NCBI GenBank assembly: GCA_963377175.1
Contig: CAUJNA010001513.1
Location: 356,001-420,000, forward strand
Length of the DNA: 64,000 nt
Source: Effrenium voratum
Lineage: Eukaryota > Sar > Dinophyceae > Suessiales > Symbiodiniaceae
Direction of reading: 5' to 3'
This document shows positions 12,159 through 22,934 of this stretch, in pieces; the stretch's first letter is position 1, and the number at the start of each line of letters is the position of its first letter. The notes beneath the pieces were generated by a model. That model had not been told where the DNA came from. It ran no database searches and worked only from the letters and a program-made list of their open reading frames with translations. The translations under genes were made by a program, and so were the position numbers.

Positions 12159-13259
12159 GCCTGGGGCGAGTTGCGCAGATGCGAGGTGCGCAGAAAAGAT
12201 GTGGAGCTGTACACGGGGGAGCGAGGGAGTTGGGTGTGTCTTTTTTGAACCCTGATTTGGTAGGGTTTTAAAGGAAACGTAAAGGGCAACCGCCATTTTG
12301 GGGGGTCCCCTAACAAAAGACCACCCAGAAAAACTTGCGAAGCCACCAAAAAAATGTGAGCTCCCCAAGTCTGAGCGACGCAGGCGCTGAGACTGCACGC
12401 GGAGGTTCCCTGTGAGATTCCCCTCGACAAAACATCCAATCCCAACTGGGTGTGTCCTCCCTCCCAAAAGGCCACATGTCCCATTTTTTAGTTGAGTTGG
12501 ACACTGCCGTTGCCAGAGGGCCACTGGGTTGGGTTTTGTGAATGTCTGTTTTTGCGGGGGGATCCCACAACTGGGTGGTGTTCCTTTTGGTTTTCCTTTA
12601 CAACAAAGGAATACCCTCGCAAAGGGACACATCCTCGTGGCTGAAACTTTCCTAGTGCCAACTTCCGTCACGCCAATGAGAAATATGGGGTGTCTGCCAC
12701 GGTCCGACAAATAGGGGCGTTTGGGCAAGCCCTTCAAAGACATTACAGGAATTCTACAGCCTTTGTGGCTTCGCTTTGACAAGCAACTTGAGCACATGGG
12801 TTGAACCACTGGCACTGAACCCTGTGTGCCCCGAAAAACTGCCAGGCCGGAAAGCCGCTTTTGCGTTGAAATGCCAAGTTGCTCTTTGTCAGCTTCAAAG
12901 GCAAACACCCAGGTTGATAAAGTTTGGAGTTGTCTCCAAATGTAGGGCGGGTCCTGGTTTTTCAAAGCTAAAGCATCTCGTTCCCTGTCTCACTTCCCAA
13001 GTTGGACGTTTAACAGGCCATTTGGTAGACCAACCGTCCGGACTTCTTATCAACCAATCCACTCGCAATCGATTCGCCCCAGACAGACCGGTGGCAGATG
13101 TCAACCTTCTGTCAGAAGTTCCCTTTGGTCTTTCGGAAAGCCACTTATCCAGTCCCTGCAAAGGAAAAATCACTCATCTATCTGGAATTCAAGGGCTCAC
13201 CCCCCCCCCCACCCACCCCCCACCCCACCCCCAACCTCCCCCCCAGACCCGCCCTTCAG

Positions 13260-13407
13260 GCCAGAAAGACCAGTGGCAAATCTACTCCAAGCACGGCACT
13301 TTCTTCTCCTACGGGGACGACACGAGTTGCCGGGCGAGGGCCAGCGAACAGTTCGTGGGCAACGGGCACTGTGCTAATGGCCGGGGCCTTGAGTCGCTGG
13401 GTCCTGG
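13260..13407 (+). CDS. Exon: end of PAN-like module and following cysteine-rich segment
   Basis: Begins after a long C-rich polypyrimidine tract and CTTCAG. It encodes QKDQWQIYSKHG, then a cysteine segment CRARASEQF...GHCANG. The same spacing C-x-A-x5-F-x3-GHCA-x-G recurs in the exon at 38,533, so the two are homologous. A GT donor (GG|GTTCC) is likely at 13,408. The frame carries no stop. Function unknown; presumably extracellular and disulphide-bonded. Confidence 0.55.
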
Positions 13408-15470
13408 GTTCCTCCATGTCTGCTTTTGTTGGGAATCAGCGGCGATCCTTAAAAGAACATGAAACGGCTGAGTTGGGGAAATCCTTTCGTGACGCCTGTG
13501 GATAGATGAAGGTGAGCCTTTGTGCTGTTCCGTTCGTTTGAAGACACTTCTTCAGGGCTTTTCTGTACCTGAAACGCTGAAAGAGGCCCATAGTTGTGCT
13601 TCTTTTAGCCCAATCCTGACTATCCCAAAATCAAACATTTCTACCGATTCCTATCCAGCAGTCGGGACATGTTTCGAAGAGCACTTGTTTCTGCCAATGA
13701 TGGGCTTTGCTTGAGGTCAGATCTATAGCTCCGCAGCGTGGGCGATGGCCGAAAGCAAGTTTGGGAAGAAAGGCTTTGAGACGGCTCAGTACAAGGCAGG
13801 ACCGAGAAGCTGAAAGCAACGCACATTTTTGTCTTGGGTATTTGCTGTTTGTTGTATGCCTGGAATTTACCAAATGCAAGCGCTCCATTCCTCCGGAGCA
13901 CCCTAGTTAATCCTTTTTCGTCATTGTTTTCTTTAGGCCACTGGTCCAGTGAGACAGCAGCTTCAATAAGTTTTCCTTGACATTCGACCAAACACAGGGA
14001 GTGGTTCTTTCCTCGGAAAGCTTTGGCTGAGAAGCGACTTACATCCTGAGTCGATGCCTTACTGTTTCAAACTGAATTATTGGACTCAACCAGACTCAAC
14101 CATCTCAACGCGTTTGGCTTACTGCTTGTCTTATCTTCATTTTCGCGATTACCATTGAGGCGGAACTACGGAAGCAACAAGTTGTTTGTCCTTGGATCTA
14201 GATCACATTAGCGTTTAGCAAACACCGCCCCGTCGGTCTGGTCAAGCAAAATCGACGACGCTGTTGAGGGTCTCCGCCCTTTTTTGGATGACGTTCACAA
14301 GACAGGTCAAAACGAAACAAGCCAGTGTTCCCTTTTCTTTTCGGAGCGCCCTTTCCATGCCTCTAGGAAACCAGTTAGAGGAGCTTCCACAAGAAATTTG
14401 GCGCACACACACACAGCCACAGGTATAAGCTGATTGTAGATTTTCTCTGAAGTGTTCCATGTCTGAAATCCTGCACCTAAGAAGCCCTGGAATGACGATT
14501 CCCCTGTAAATACCAACCAACAATGGTTTTCGGTTGTTTTCAAAGTGGTGCAGGATTTCGTCCATCCACGGTATGAATGTCTCCTGTCTTCGAGTCTCGC
14601 GCTAGGCCTGGGTGAAGACGGCATGGTCCCTGTGCCTTGCACGAGATCCTCAGACCACCTTCGTCTCCGTGTGGATGGATGCCGGCTACAGGCTGGGGGC
14701 CCACAGCGGGCCATATGTGATGTGTCCCTCGTGGCACGCAGAAGACGGCCACTCACGACTTGCAACAGAGGGGCGTGTCTTTTTGTAGGGAACACCCAAA
14801 GAAAGAGACATGAGAGTTCACTATCATAGAATAACATGAACATGTGGTTGTCCTGTTGGTGTCCCTTCAATTAAAACCAACAACAACAGACACACCATAC
14901 AAACTTGGTTAACTAGTTTCCACGGACTTCTTTCAGAGTTTTCCGCGGACCATGGGTGGTTGCTTTCATATTTGCCTGAACCCACCAAGTTGGATCGAAC
15001 CGCGAGAAACATCAAGACGTACTTGGAAGCTAGGGATCCTTCCCAACCACTATTACCATAGATACGGGCAGATCATAGTGTTCTTCCTTTTGGGTACATT
15101 CGGATCTACCGGGATTTGTCCTATGTGCTCTTGGGAGCTTGTTCAGAAGCCCTTTTGCCAAGAGCTCATCTCCACTTGACACTAAGACTGGCCACATCCA
15201 TCCGCTTAGGTTCTGAGTTGGGCTGTCTCGAGGTGAAGCAGGTATGCACAGTCAGGTCCGCTGAAATCAGAGGGGTACTTGGAGCCAAAGGGGTCAAAGT
15301 CTGAGACTCACTCCCCATCACTAAGACTTTGTAATAGGCTCATTCAGCCAGTCCTGAGAAACGCGCAAGATGATGGGCCTTGAGGCCATTTGATACTTCG
15401 CAGGGGTACAGTCCGGAAACAAACAGTAATTATTGCAAGCCAAACAACCGCAAGCCAAGGCGAATCACAG
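13408..15470. other. Intron-like, non-coding stretch
   Basis: No supported exon. It contains a copy of inverted-repeat element B at 14,463-14,570 and a short CA run near 14,403. Confidence 0.45.
14463..14570. mobile_element. Element B copy (MITE/introner-like)
   Basis: Ends are mutually inverted: GAAATCCTGCACC at the left and GGTGCAGGATTTC followed by GTCCATCCAC at the right. The interior shares CCCTGGAATGA and the TGTAAAT-x-CCAACCA core with the copy at 62,017-62,142. No coding capacity. Confidence 0.65.
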
Positions 15471-15566
15471 AGCATTGTCTGTTCCCTTGCGATATATCTG
15501 GCGACTCCACGCGCCCGGCCGTCAGGTGCTACAAAACCCTGGACTGCAAAGCCAACAACGCCGGGC
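15471..15566 (+). CDS. Candidate exon: PAN-like cysteine pair
   Basis: Reads HCLFPCDISGDS then VRCYKTLDCKANNAGQ. The C-Y-K-x3-C pair (C-x5-C) matches the exon at 41,111 (YRCYKAASC) and the C-x5-C of 12,047, so it is probably the second half of another PAN-like module. Both edges are uncertain. I chose a CACAG acceptor and a donor at or near AAC|GCCGGG. Confidence 0.5.
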
Positions 15567-15998
15567 AGACGCGATCTTGGAGTGGCGCCGGCTTGGGCAA
15601 GGCGCTGGCTGCGCTTTGCCGTCCGGTTGGTTACGAAAGGAGCATGAAGTCTTCAATTGTTCTGCTGAACTTGTGGCGGGGGAGGTGGCAAATGAAGCTT
15701 GCCAGGGCAATCCCGCATTGGCTTTGGGGTACTAATGAATGATGAACGTATGTTGCCTGTGGTGTTCTCCATAGTCAGCTAATTGAGCATATGTCAAAAT
15801 GATGGATCTTTAGTGAAGCCGTTCGTTTCCTTCACAGTTCCCTTAGTAAACCCAAACAGGGCGCCTAAAACGACAAGGCGAGAATGCCTGTAAATTTGCC
15901 CAGTCAACTTGCAGGTGTCAAGCCGCCCGGACCCTCAGTGTGTTTTCACACTGGACAATGGGTTGCTGGGGTATCGGAATCCAAATATCCCTACCCCA

Positions 15999-16136
15999 TG
16001 TGAGCCACAATCAAAACCCGGGTAGATGAAGGTTAGTAAGGGAAGATCCCAACCCGAAATAGCTGCGGCCGCCTTCTTAATTCTTTACATGGCTCTGGGT
16101 TCACCATTTTTGTACCGGGTTTTGATTGGGACTCAT
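15999..16136. mobile_element. Element C copy (MITE/introner-like)
   Basis: About 138 bp. The left end ATGAGCCACAATCAAAACCC is the imperfect inverse of the right end GGGTTTTGATTGGGACTCAT. The interior (AGATGAAGGTT, AAATAGCTGCGGCCGCC, GGTTCACCATTTT) matches the copy at 44,361-44,498 closely. No open frame of note. Confidence 0.75.
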
Positions 16137-16799
16137 GTCCTCTTTCAAGGGAAGGGAACTTTACACCCACTTCCCCTACTTGAAAGTTTAATTCCCCCTC
16201 TCCCACAAAAATGTGGTTGCTTGACTCAATGTGAGAAGCAAACTCACCGCACAGCATGGAAAAACGCGCTGTTTTCCTTACTCCCTGCATTTATTTTTGC
16301 GGTGTCAACCGCAAGCTTCTCGCCTCGTGCCAAGTTTGGCCCATGGAAAGAGAGTATGAGGGGCGCGGAATTCTGACAGGTCCATTGTCCATGGCCTGGT
16401 GAGATGTAAAAACATTTGGTGGGCTCCCAGCCATCGGGTTCCTGAGCGTTTTAGTGTTTCTTTGTGGGTTTAGTGGTAGTTTCCATTTAACCCACTAAGA
16501 GTTTGTCACTTTTAGCAGGGAATCTGAGGGCAGCCCGGAGTACATGAGCCCGCTGAGTTCGGAAAGGCATCATGCAACATCCCAGTGTGATGTTGATTTT
16601 ACGGAGCTTCCGTTCCTCGCATGGAACCAGGGGGCAGGACGTTTTTTCAATCACAATACCCTGGTTCCCCTTAAAGGCAAACAACAACATATTGAATTAT
16701 TGTTCAAGCTGTCGTGGTTGACACATCTTCAAAGGGCTTGGCCCCCATGCAACTGGGCCCATCTGGAAAAGCTGGTCTTCGGACTTGCCAGCATCGCAG

Positions 16800-16900
16800 G
16801 CCTTCGTGCACCTGCGCAGCTTCAGCGGTGCTGCCGTGGGCAGGTCCTTCCTCCATAGCTGGGTGAAGGGCAATGGGCTGATGCTGAAGCCCCAGGCCTT
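16800..16900 (+). CDS. Candidate exon, beta-trefoil-like segment
   Basis: Starts after CATCGCAG with AFVHLRSFSGAAVGR and continues FLHSWVKGNGLMLKPQ in the same frame. The pattern of short strands ending in basic residues suits a trefoil repeat and it precedes the SGRQRW exon, but this is an inference. A GT donor is available at 16,844 if the exon is shorter. The frame stays open to 17,105. Confidence 0.4.
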
Positions 16901-17241
16901 GAAGCCTTCGGTTCGTCGAACTCGGGTCCTTGAGTCACCAAGCGCGGGAGCCGGGGGGAGTCATGAGAGGCGCCATGGGCTTGCACTCGAAAGAAAGAAA
17001 CAAGCAGGAACAAAGCAAGGTGGTGGTTTACCTATGGTTTGCCTTCCAAACAGCCGCCATGTTGGGTATCGAATAATATCAAATAATAGATACCCGAAGC
17101 AATAAGCCCACTTACAACCTGTGCCCCTTTTGGGCATTGCATGTTTTTGTTTTTTTTTTTTATGACTTCATTCTTGATACGGGTGGCATGTCGTTTGCGG
17201 CCTGTGCGACTCACGCCCCTGGGAATTCGGCTTTCAGCCAG

Positions 17242-17341
17242 GACGATCTCAGCGGCCGGCAGCGCTGGGTGATCTCCAAGGGCCGCCTGGACTCTGGCGC
17301 CGGAGCCGTTTTTCTTGCCCAAAGGCTCCCGATGTATTTGG
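17242..17341 (+). CDS. Exon: SGRQRW (ricin-type trefoil-like) repeat
   Basis: Follows CAGCCAG and begins DDLSGRQRWVI. The DD-x-SGRQRW-x-I core recurs in the exons at 19,327 and 21,563 and resembles the Q-x-W motif of ricin-type beta-trefoil lectins. The exon can end at TTGG|GTATGAG. That donor is the exact terminus of repeat element I, so the element appears to supply the splice site. Glycan binding is an inference from the motif. Confidence 0.6.
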
Positions 17342-17432
17342 GTATGAGTCAAAATTATACCACCAGGAATTGGACCGCTTGTTTTAGTCCATGTTTCCAT
17401 TTACCAGGGTTCCATTGTGGGTACCCACTTTT
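17341..17432 (-). mobile_element. Element I copy, inverted, starting at an exon edge
   Basis: Shares CCACCAGGAATTGGA and TTTTAGTCCATGTTTCCATTTACCAGGGTTC, as reverse complement, with the copies at 37,607-37,690 and 40,161-40,253. Its outer end GGTATGAGTCAAAATTA begins at the predicted 5' splice site of exon 17,242-17,341. Confidence 0.65.
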
Positions 17433-17639
17433 GACCCACAACCATTTAGGGCCCTCAAAAAAGACCGGGTTTTGAGACCGGGTCCCAAACACCGAAGCGG
17501 GGTGTCTGGAGGGGTCGGGTCTTCATTGAAAGCCGAAGCCAGGAGCCTCTGGGTGAGGAAACCCAAGGGGGGGGAGGGTTGGGGGGGCGGGGTCCATGAG
17601 AATCTTTTCGAGCGCGGTCAATGAGGACCTGAGATTTGG

Positions 17640-17720
17640 CCATGGGTCATAAGGATGAACACCCATGTACCACCTATTTTCATGTTCACCAGGGGTTGGC
17701 CCACAGCCATTGGAAGGCCT
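17640..17720. repeat. Dispersed repeat H fragment
   Basis: Shares GATGAACA-x-CCAT, CACCTATTTT and GATGTTCACCAGGGGT (here CATGTTCACCAGGGGTT) with the longer copy at 29,684-29,905 and with 32,325-32,440. Confidence 0.55.
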
Positions 17721-18710
17721 CGGTTTGGGGCTTTTGCCAAGCAGTTGCCGGGCATATCCTGGCAGGACACCTCACATCCTTGTCCAAACACCCATGTGGG
17801 TGGCTGGTTGAGCTCTTTGGGACCATGAGTTGGGTGGTTTAAGGCTGGTCAGCGTTCAATAGAATCTACAACGTGGCTGTGACTTCGAGAATGCTAACTC
17901 TCTTTTTTTTCTCAGAGAGCCAGGTTGGTCAAGATCTCTTGGTGTGAATTTGGGGAGCCAACAGCACCTCGTTTCTTTGCTTCTTGTGTGAATGCTGAAG
18001 CCCGGGCTTTATGTGAGGAAGGTGTCCTTTCACTTAGTTCTTGAAAGCGGCTCCACACGTCTGAAGTTGGGACTCTTGCGGAGGGGGGGAAATTCAGCAT
18101 GCGATCATGACGCCACCCTTGTGCTGGTTGCTTTTGTTTTTGCAGTGGATGGCAATTGTTGGTATGTGTGAATATTATCAGAATATAGCGACTAAACAAG
18201 TGATATTCATTAAGAAGCAAATGACAAGCCATATGTGAGCCACATAAATATGCAATAATACAAGAGACATGTTTGCAACTGATTGACCGAACGGCGGAGT
18301 GTTTCCCATGACCGCACTGAGGCAAAGGCAACTGGTATTACATCCGGGTCCTCGGGGGGACCACAAAAAGGAAGACCTACCTGAGCTCCTCCAAATACGG
18401 GAAGAAGGCCTGGACTGAAAAGTTGGGGGATATGCCTGTATTGCATCTTAGCGAACAAGGAAACATCCCCAGAGTGAGAATTTGTGATTTCCCATGGTTT
18501 TAGTGTTCAACGTGGTTGGTTTACTCGTTTACTTGCAATCTTGCAACACTGGATCGATTCAGGCATCGATAGCAGCCTCACAATGACTCTTCGTGCCTGT
18601 CAGGGGCTAGGATAATGAAAGGCCATGCATTTTGACTGGCTCTATGGCTCAACGGTTTTGGATGATTAGTTTGATCTTGACTCCAATGATCAAATTGTGG
18701 TGCCGTTTGC

Positions 18711-18857
18711 CCAGTCCGGAACAGACTTGGTTGGCGAAATCGTGGCCCGCCAAGGAGACTCCCCACGTGAAGTGTCATGCTTGTGGCACCCCGCCCTCAC
18801 TTACAATATCAATATCGACCGTATGCAAACGTCCGGCCTCGCGGCCTCGCCTCCACA
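18711..18857 (+). CDS. Candidate exon, unknown product
   Basis: Open segment after TTGCCCAG containing DLVGEIVARQGDSP and LTYNINIDRMQTSGL, followed by a GC-rich end. It lies between two SGRQRW exons, so it could be the intervening part of a trefoil, but it has no homologue in the window. Edges are uncertain. Confidence 0.3.
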
Positions 18858-19326
18858 GAGCTCTATTTCTGCCAGCTTCTTCGTAGGGAAAGGCGTTCCC
18901 AGTAGCTACCGATACATCGCCCGTGTTTCCGTTGGGAAATCCAGAGGCTTGGGCCGGTGATGGTGCTGTCTTTCCAAGCGCGAGGCACCAGCCATTGCCT
19001 TTTCAGATTCCAGCCTGTGTTGAAGGGCTTGGTCCAACCTTTTGTCCTGTTTGTTCAATGGCTGGCGGTCGGGACTGATGCTCTTGCTGTTTGGGATGTT
19101 CCCATGCAGGCTCCAAAATGGTCACCAAAACCTATCTTCCACCAACCAGGGGTTGCACAGTCTATGTGGCAACGCTCCACTCGGAGGCCAAACTTTGGGC
19201 CTCACATGGAAGCTCCCCACAAAAGGCGCCAGCCTAGAAGCTTCCCCGGTCCACTTCCTTTATATTTGTTGCTTAGTTGCCTCAGGTTGTGTGCTGATTC
19301 TTTTCCCGTTTTGGTGCCCACGCCAG

Positions 19327-19444
19327 GTCTTTCTGCACGACAGGGACGACCGTAGCGGGCGCCAGCGCTGGAAGATCCGCCCCTTTGGCACGGCCTACCA
19401 GATCTCGGTGCTCGGAGGTGTACGGGGCAAGCGCCGGCTGTTGA
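19327..19444 (+). CDS. Exon: SGRQRW (ricin-type trefoil-like) repeat
   Basis: After CGCCAG the exon reads VFLHDRDDRSGRQRWKI, then YQISVLGGVRGKRRLLSTN. This is the fullest trefoil-like unit of the window: a strand, the DD-x-SGRQRW core, a V-x-GG-x-x-G-x-R hairpin and an L-S-T end. The frame reaches a TAG at 19,471-19,473, so a donor must lie before it; the exact donor is not resolved. A lectin-like fold is an inference from the motif alone. Confidence 0.6.
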
Positions 19445-20616
19445 GCACCAACACAGGCACCTCGGCTCCATAGCTGAGGTTCATTGGATGCTGGGAACTA
19501 GGTGTGTCATGTTGTTTGTCTCGTTGTTTTTCATCCGGGTACTCCCAAATTGAGAACCGAAATCCATTTATTGGGAGGAGAAAAGGTAGTTGATGGTTTA
19601 TAAGCTTCAGAAGGTCGCATGGTTCGTTTGGCCACACCTGGGTGCGCTAAATCGCCAATTGTGGTTGTTGAATCGTCCCAAAAGGGCAATAGCAGCGGAT
19701 GGGGAATGTGCTTTTGTGTCATAAGGTTCATTTTGACAAAGCTTACAAGGGTCTAAGTCCAAGGTGGAGACACCTTTTTGCGATGAGTCTGGCCATGTCA
19801 CATGGGTGCAAGATCGCCCAGACTGCTTTGTGTTTCCCGGAAGGAGGCCAAAATGTAACTCTGTTTTGTTTTTTTTTAATTTTCGAACTCCCTATGTAAC
19901 ACCCAGACATCTGGGATGTTGAGATAAGCTTGATGTTATTGTTCAGAAGTTTGAATGACATGTGGGCCAGAATCAAGTCACATGATGAAATGTGGATTAT
20001 TTGGGGATATCTCCGGTTAGATCATAACATGAGCTGACCTGGGTAAAGCGATCCGACGCGTGATGACGGGTCCTTTTTTCCCGGGTCTCTTATTTCAGGT
20101 TTTCGAATCACAGTGACTTGCCCAGATTCCTAGATCTCGTTGGATGGTAGGTAAAACATTGTTGCTGTTCATACGGTTCTATCTAAAGACAGGTTGTTGT
20201 TTTTTTGTAGGTGACGCTGAGGTATTTTACGCGGAGATACTGCAGGAAAGAACATGTTTGTTTGTTTATATGTGCGCTTGTGCGGTTTGCAGCTTGTGTG
20301 GGATGGCTGATCTCATGTTGGCCTGTTTGTTAGCTGACTCCTTGGTGTTGTTTGATTCGTCCATCGGTTGATTGGTCATGTGCTTGATTGATTATGTCAG
20401 GGCCATCAGGTCATTCAACGGACATGTGCAGACAAAGTATCACACAGGAATCACGTATGCATGCTGCATGCGGTGTCCTCGTTGCGATCCAAGGTGGCAC
20501 CAAGGTCGCTTTGTGGACGAAGGATGCTCGGCTGATAGCCTACACTTCGACTTATGTCAAGATCATCCTTTGCTGCGCGCTTTCATGCCTCTACTGATTT
20601 GCATGGAGTGTTTGAT

Positions 20617-20712
20617 GTCTGTATGTTTGCTTGCCTGTGCGTTTGTCCGTTTGTCTGTCTGCATGTCTGTCTGCCTGTCTGTCAGTCTGTCCGTCTGTCT
20701 GCCTGTCTGTCG
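20617..20712. repeat. GTCT-rich microsatellite
   Basis: Imperfect TGTCTGTC run followed by TTTGGTT-rich sequence to about 20,815. It explains the long open frames here. Confidence 0.8.
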
Positions 20713-20908
20713 GTTTTTTTGCCAGTTTGTCCGTTGTTGGTTGTTTCTTGGTTGCTTTGTTTGGTTTCGTTTGGTCGGTTTAGCCAGTTTGGCTTGGTTT
20801 GGTTGGCTTGTTCCGGTCTTGTGTTTCAATTAATTTCTTTTTTGTTCGGGTTGCCTGGCGTGTTCTATTTGGTTTTGCATGGTGTTGATTGGCCTTGCTT
20901 CAGAACAG

Positions 20909-20969
20909 ATGTGACATTTCCGGCTTACTCATCATTCCGGCTGCTCAACGGTCAACTCATCCGAAGCAG
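20909..20969 (+). CDS. Candidate small exon
   Basis: A 61-nt segment lies between GAACAG and an AG|GTGCTC donor and reads DVTFPAYSSFRLLNGQLIRS. The FRLLNGQ motif faintly recalls the YRLGNGY start of the repeated domain, but similarity is weak and GC content is not raised. Confidence 0.3.
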
Positions 20970-21562
20970 GTGCTCTCAATTATCTGCCTTCTGCGATGTT
21001 GAAATCCGACGGGATTCTTGCGGTTCCTTCATTTGCAATTGTGCAGGACCTGCTTGATCCAAGTCACAAAACCTGGTTGGGCGTCAAGTGGACCGCTGGT
21101 GCAGGCAATGGGCGCATTCTGTGAACATTGGGAGCAGACCCATGTCTCCAGCATGGCCAAAATCTCATTATCCAATGGCACATGTCATTCGGGGACCGCA
21201 CACATGGCCAACCCCCACCGACCGCCATGTTTGACCTGACAACTGGCTACCAAGCACCATAAAGAAAATGGAAACCGACAGGCCAATACGGGCAAGAGAG
21301 GGATGCCTAGCACCTGTGATATAAGCGACCCCAACGTCGGCGCTATCAAGATGCCACGTGCTAAAGATTGGTTTGCTTCCATCTAGACCCGCTTGTGATT
21401 GACAACTTAAGTCACTGGTCTCCGCCAAAACGAAGAACCCCAATGCACCGTAACCTTACGATTGGTTCAATGTGATTGTTCGACCACCCGCAGCTCGAAG
21501 GAGAATCAAACCCAACGTCAACCAAGCTTTCTGCATGCCCTTTTGCTTTGTGTTCTGCCGAG

Positions 21563-21635
21563 CAAATGGCGTGTGGTGCTGCTGAAAAACCAGGACGATG
21601 ACAGCGGTCGCCAGAGATGGAACATCGGCGCGCAG
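21563..21635 (+). CDS. Exon: SGRQRW (ricin-type trefoil-like) repeat
   Basis: A 73-nt exon after CTGCCGAG encoding KWRVVLLKNQDDDSGRQRWNI. It ends at CAG|GCGAGT, a textbook donor except for C in place of T at position 2. The V-x-L-x-x-DD-x-SGRQRW pattern matches the exon at 19,327. The acceptor phase does not pair cleanly with an obvious donor of that exon, so an intermediate exon may be missing. Confidence 0.6.
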
Positions 21636-22892
21636 GCGAGTTTCCATCTTCCCAGGTTGGTTCGATGTTGGTTTCAATCGTCCAAGTCAGCAACCATTTG
21701 TGACGGTGCACACACAAGGAAAACACACACACACACAGTCACACAGTTATTATGAAACAGTTCCTGAATGGATTAGCAAATCCACCCTGGTGCCAGGGAT
21801 GATGCAAGCAGCCTGCATGCAACGGCATTGCATCCTTCCTCGGAGTGCTCGATTTGGTAAAAGACCCTCCCTCTTGTTAGTTGTTTCAGGGAAATGCAAA
21901 GGAAGCAAAGACAAACCACGCGGCAAGCGCCCATAAAGGGGTCCTGTCCTGATCCTTTTCGCAGCTTGTTCGAAAGCTCTAAGGGTGGCTCGGTGCCGAG
22001 AAAATGGCCTTCAAGCACTTGATCAGCAAAGCCATACCGAACTTTCTTCATGTTTACGTATGGTCTATGGATGTCGGCCAAAGCCTGAGGAGCAATTTGG
22101 TCGAGGAGTGTGTCGCAACTGTGGAAAACTCTTATTTCTTTCTGTGGGAAGCTCACATGACACCAACCACTTGGAGGTGTCTTCACTTTGGCGACACACG
22201 GATGTTTTTTCAGGATACCTTGTGGGTTGCGTTACAGGGAAACCAAAGGAACACCGTCCATGGGTTCGATTTTTTTGAGATAGACCCACATTATGAGTAT
22301 TGACAGCCGTTGTCGTTGAAGGTATTTGGCCGCTGGGCTCTTGTCTATGCATCACTGCATGAGATGTTTGCGAAGCATGCAGGCTGATGCCGAGTACCTC
22401 ACCTCTTGGGCAGAGACGAACTTCAACAATCGTGGCCTGGCAGCCGGAATTTATTTTGCATCCGAGGTGCTGCTTGCGCGCACGAGGGAATCATACTGAC
22501 GTATTGATTTGTATATACGTGCAGTTCTCTTGAAAAGTGCTGGGTCGGGGTCATTTTGGCAACCCGGACTTGAGTTGAAGCGTCATGCCAATGCTTGAAA
22601 GCAGCGATTGGCAATGTGACCCCAGGTCTTTGATTCGCTGAGCCTAGTGTCTAGCAGCTGAGCTTTTCTGTTTCTGATCTGTCAGCTTCTGGGGGAATAA
22701 AGGGGGTTGGCATCCACTCAGGAGGAAGTGGGGCAAAAGATGATGGACCCGTACGGTGGCCTTCTTAGAACCCTTTAAAAGGCACCGAATGTCGCCTGGT
22801 TTCCGAAAAGGGCCCCTAGTATTTGCAACCTGACGCATGCTCGGAGTGTGTTTGACTTGGATCGGAGACACCTGCCACCCGCCCGTGGCTAG

Positions 22893-22934
22893 GTGGCAAC
22901 AAGCAGCTGAGCGTGAAGAAGACGTACTTCTACC
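22893..22934 (+). CDS. Copy 1, exon 1: domain start
   Basis: A 42-nt exon after GTGGCTAG encoding [13 protein letters not shown] plus the first base of an arginine codon. With the GC donor at 22,935 and the acceptor before 23,595 it joins to YFYR-LGSGHLC. This aligns residue for residue with [11 protein letters not shown] of copy 2. Intron 660 nt. Confidence 0.65.

Noticed and set aside
12153..12965. Minus-strand frame of 270 residues
   Set aside because: It overlaps the + strand PAN-like exon and its intron; amino-acid composition looks random and it contains dispersed repeat sequence.
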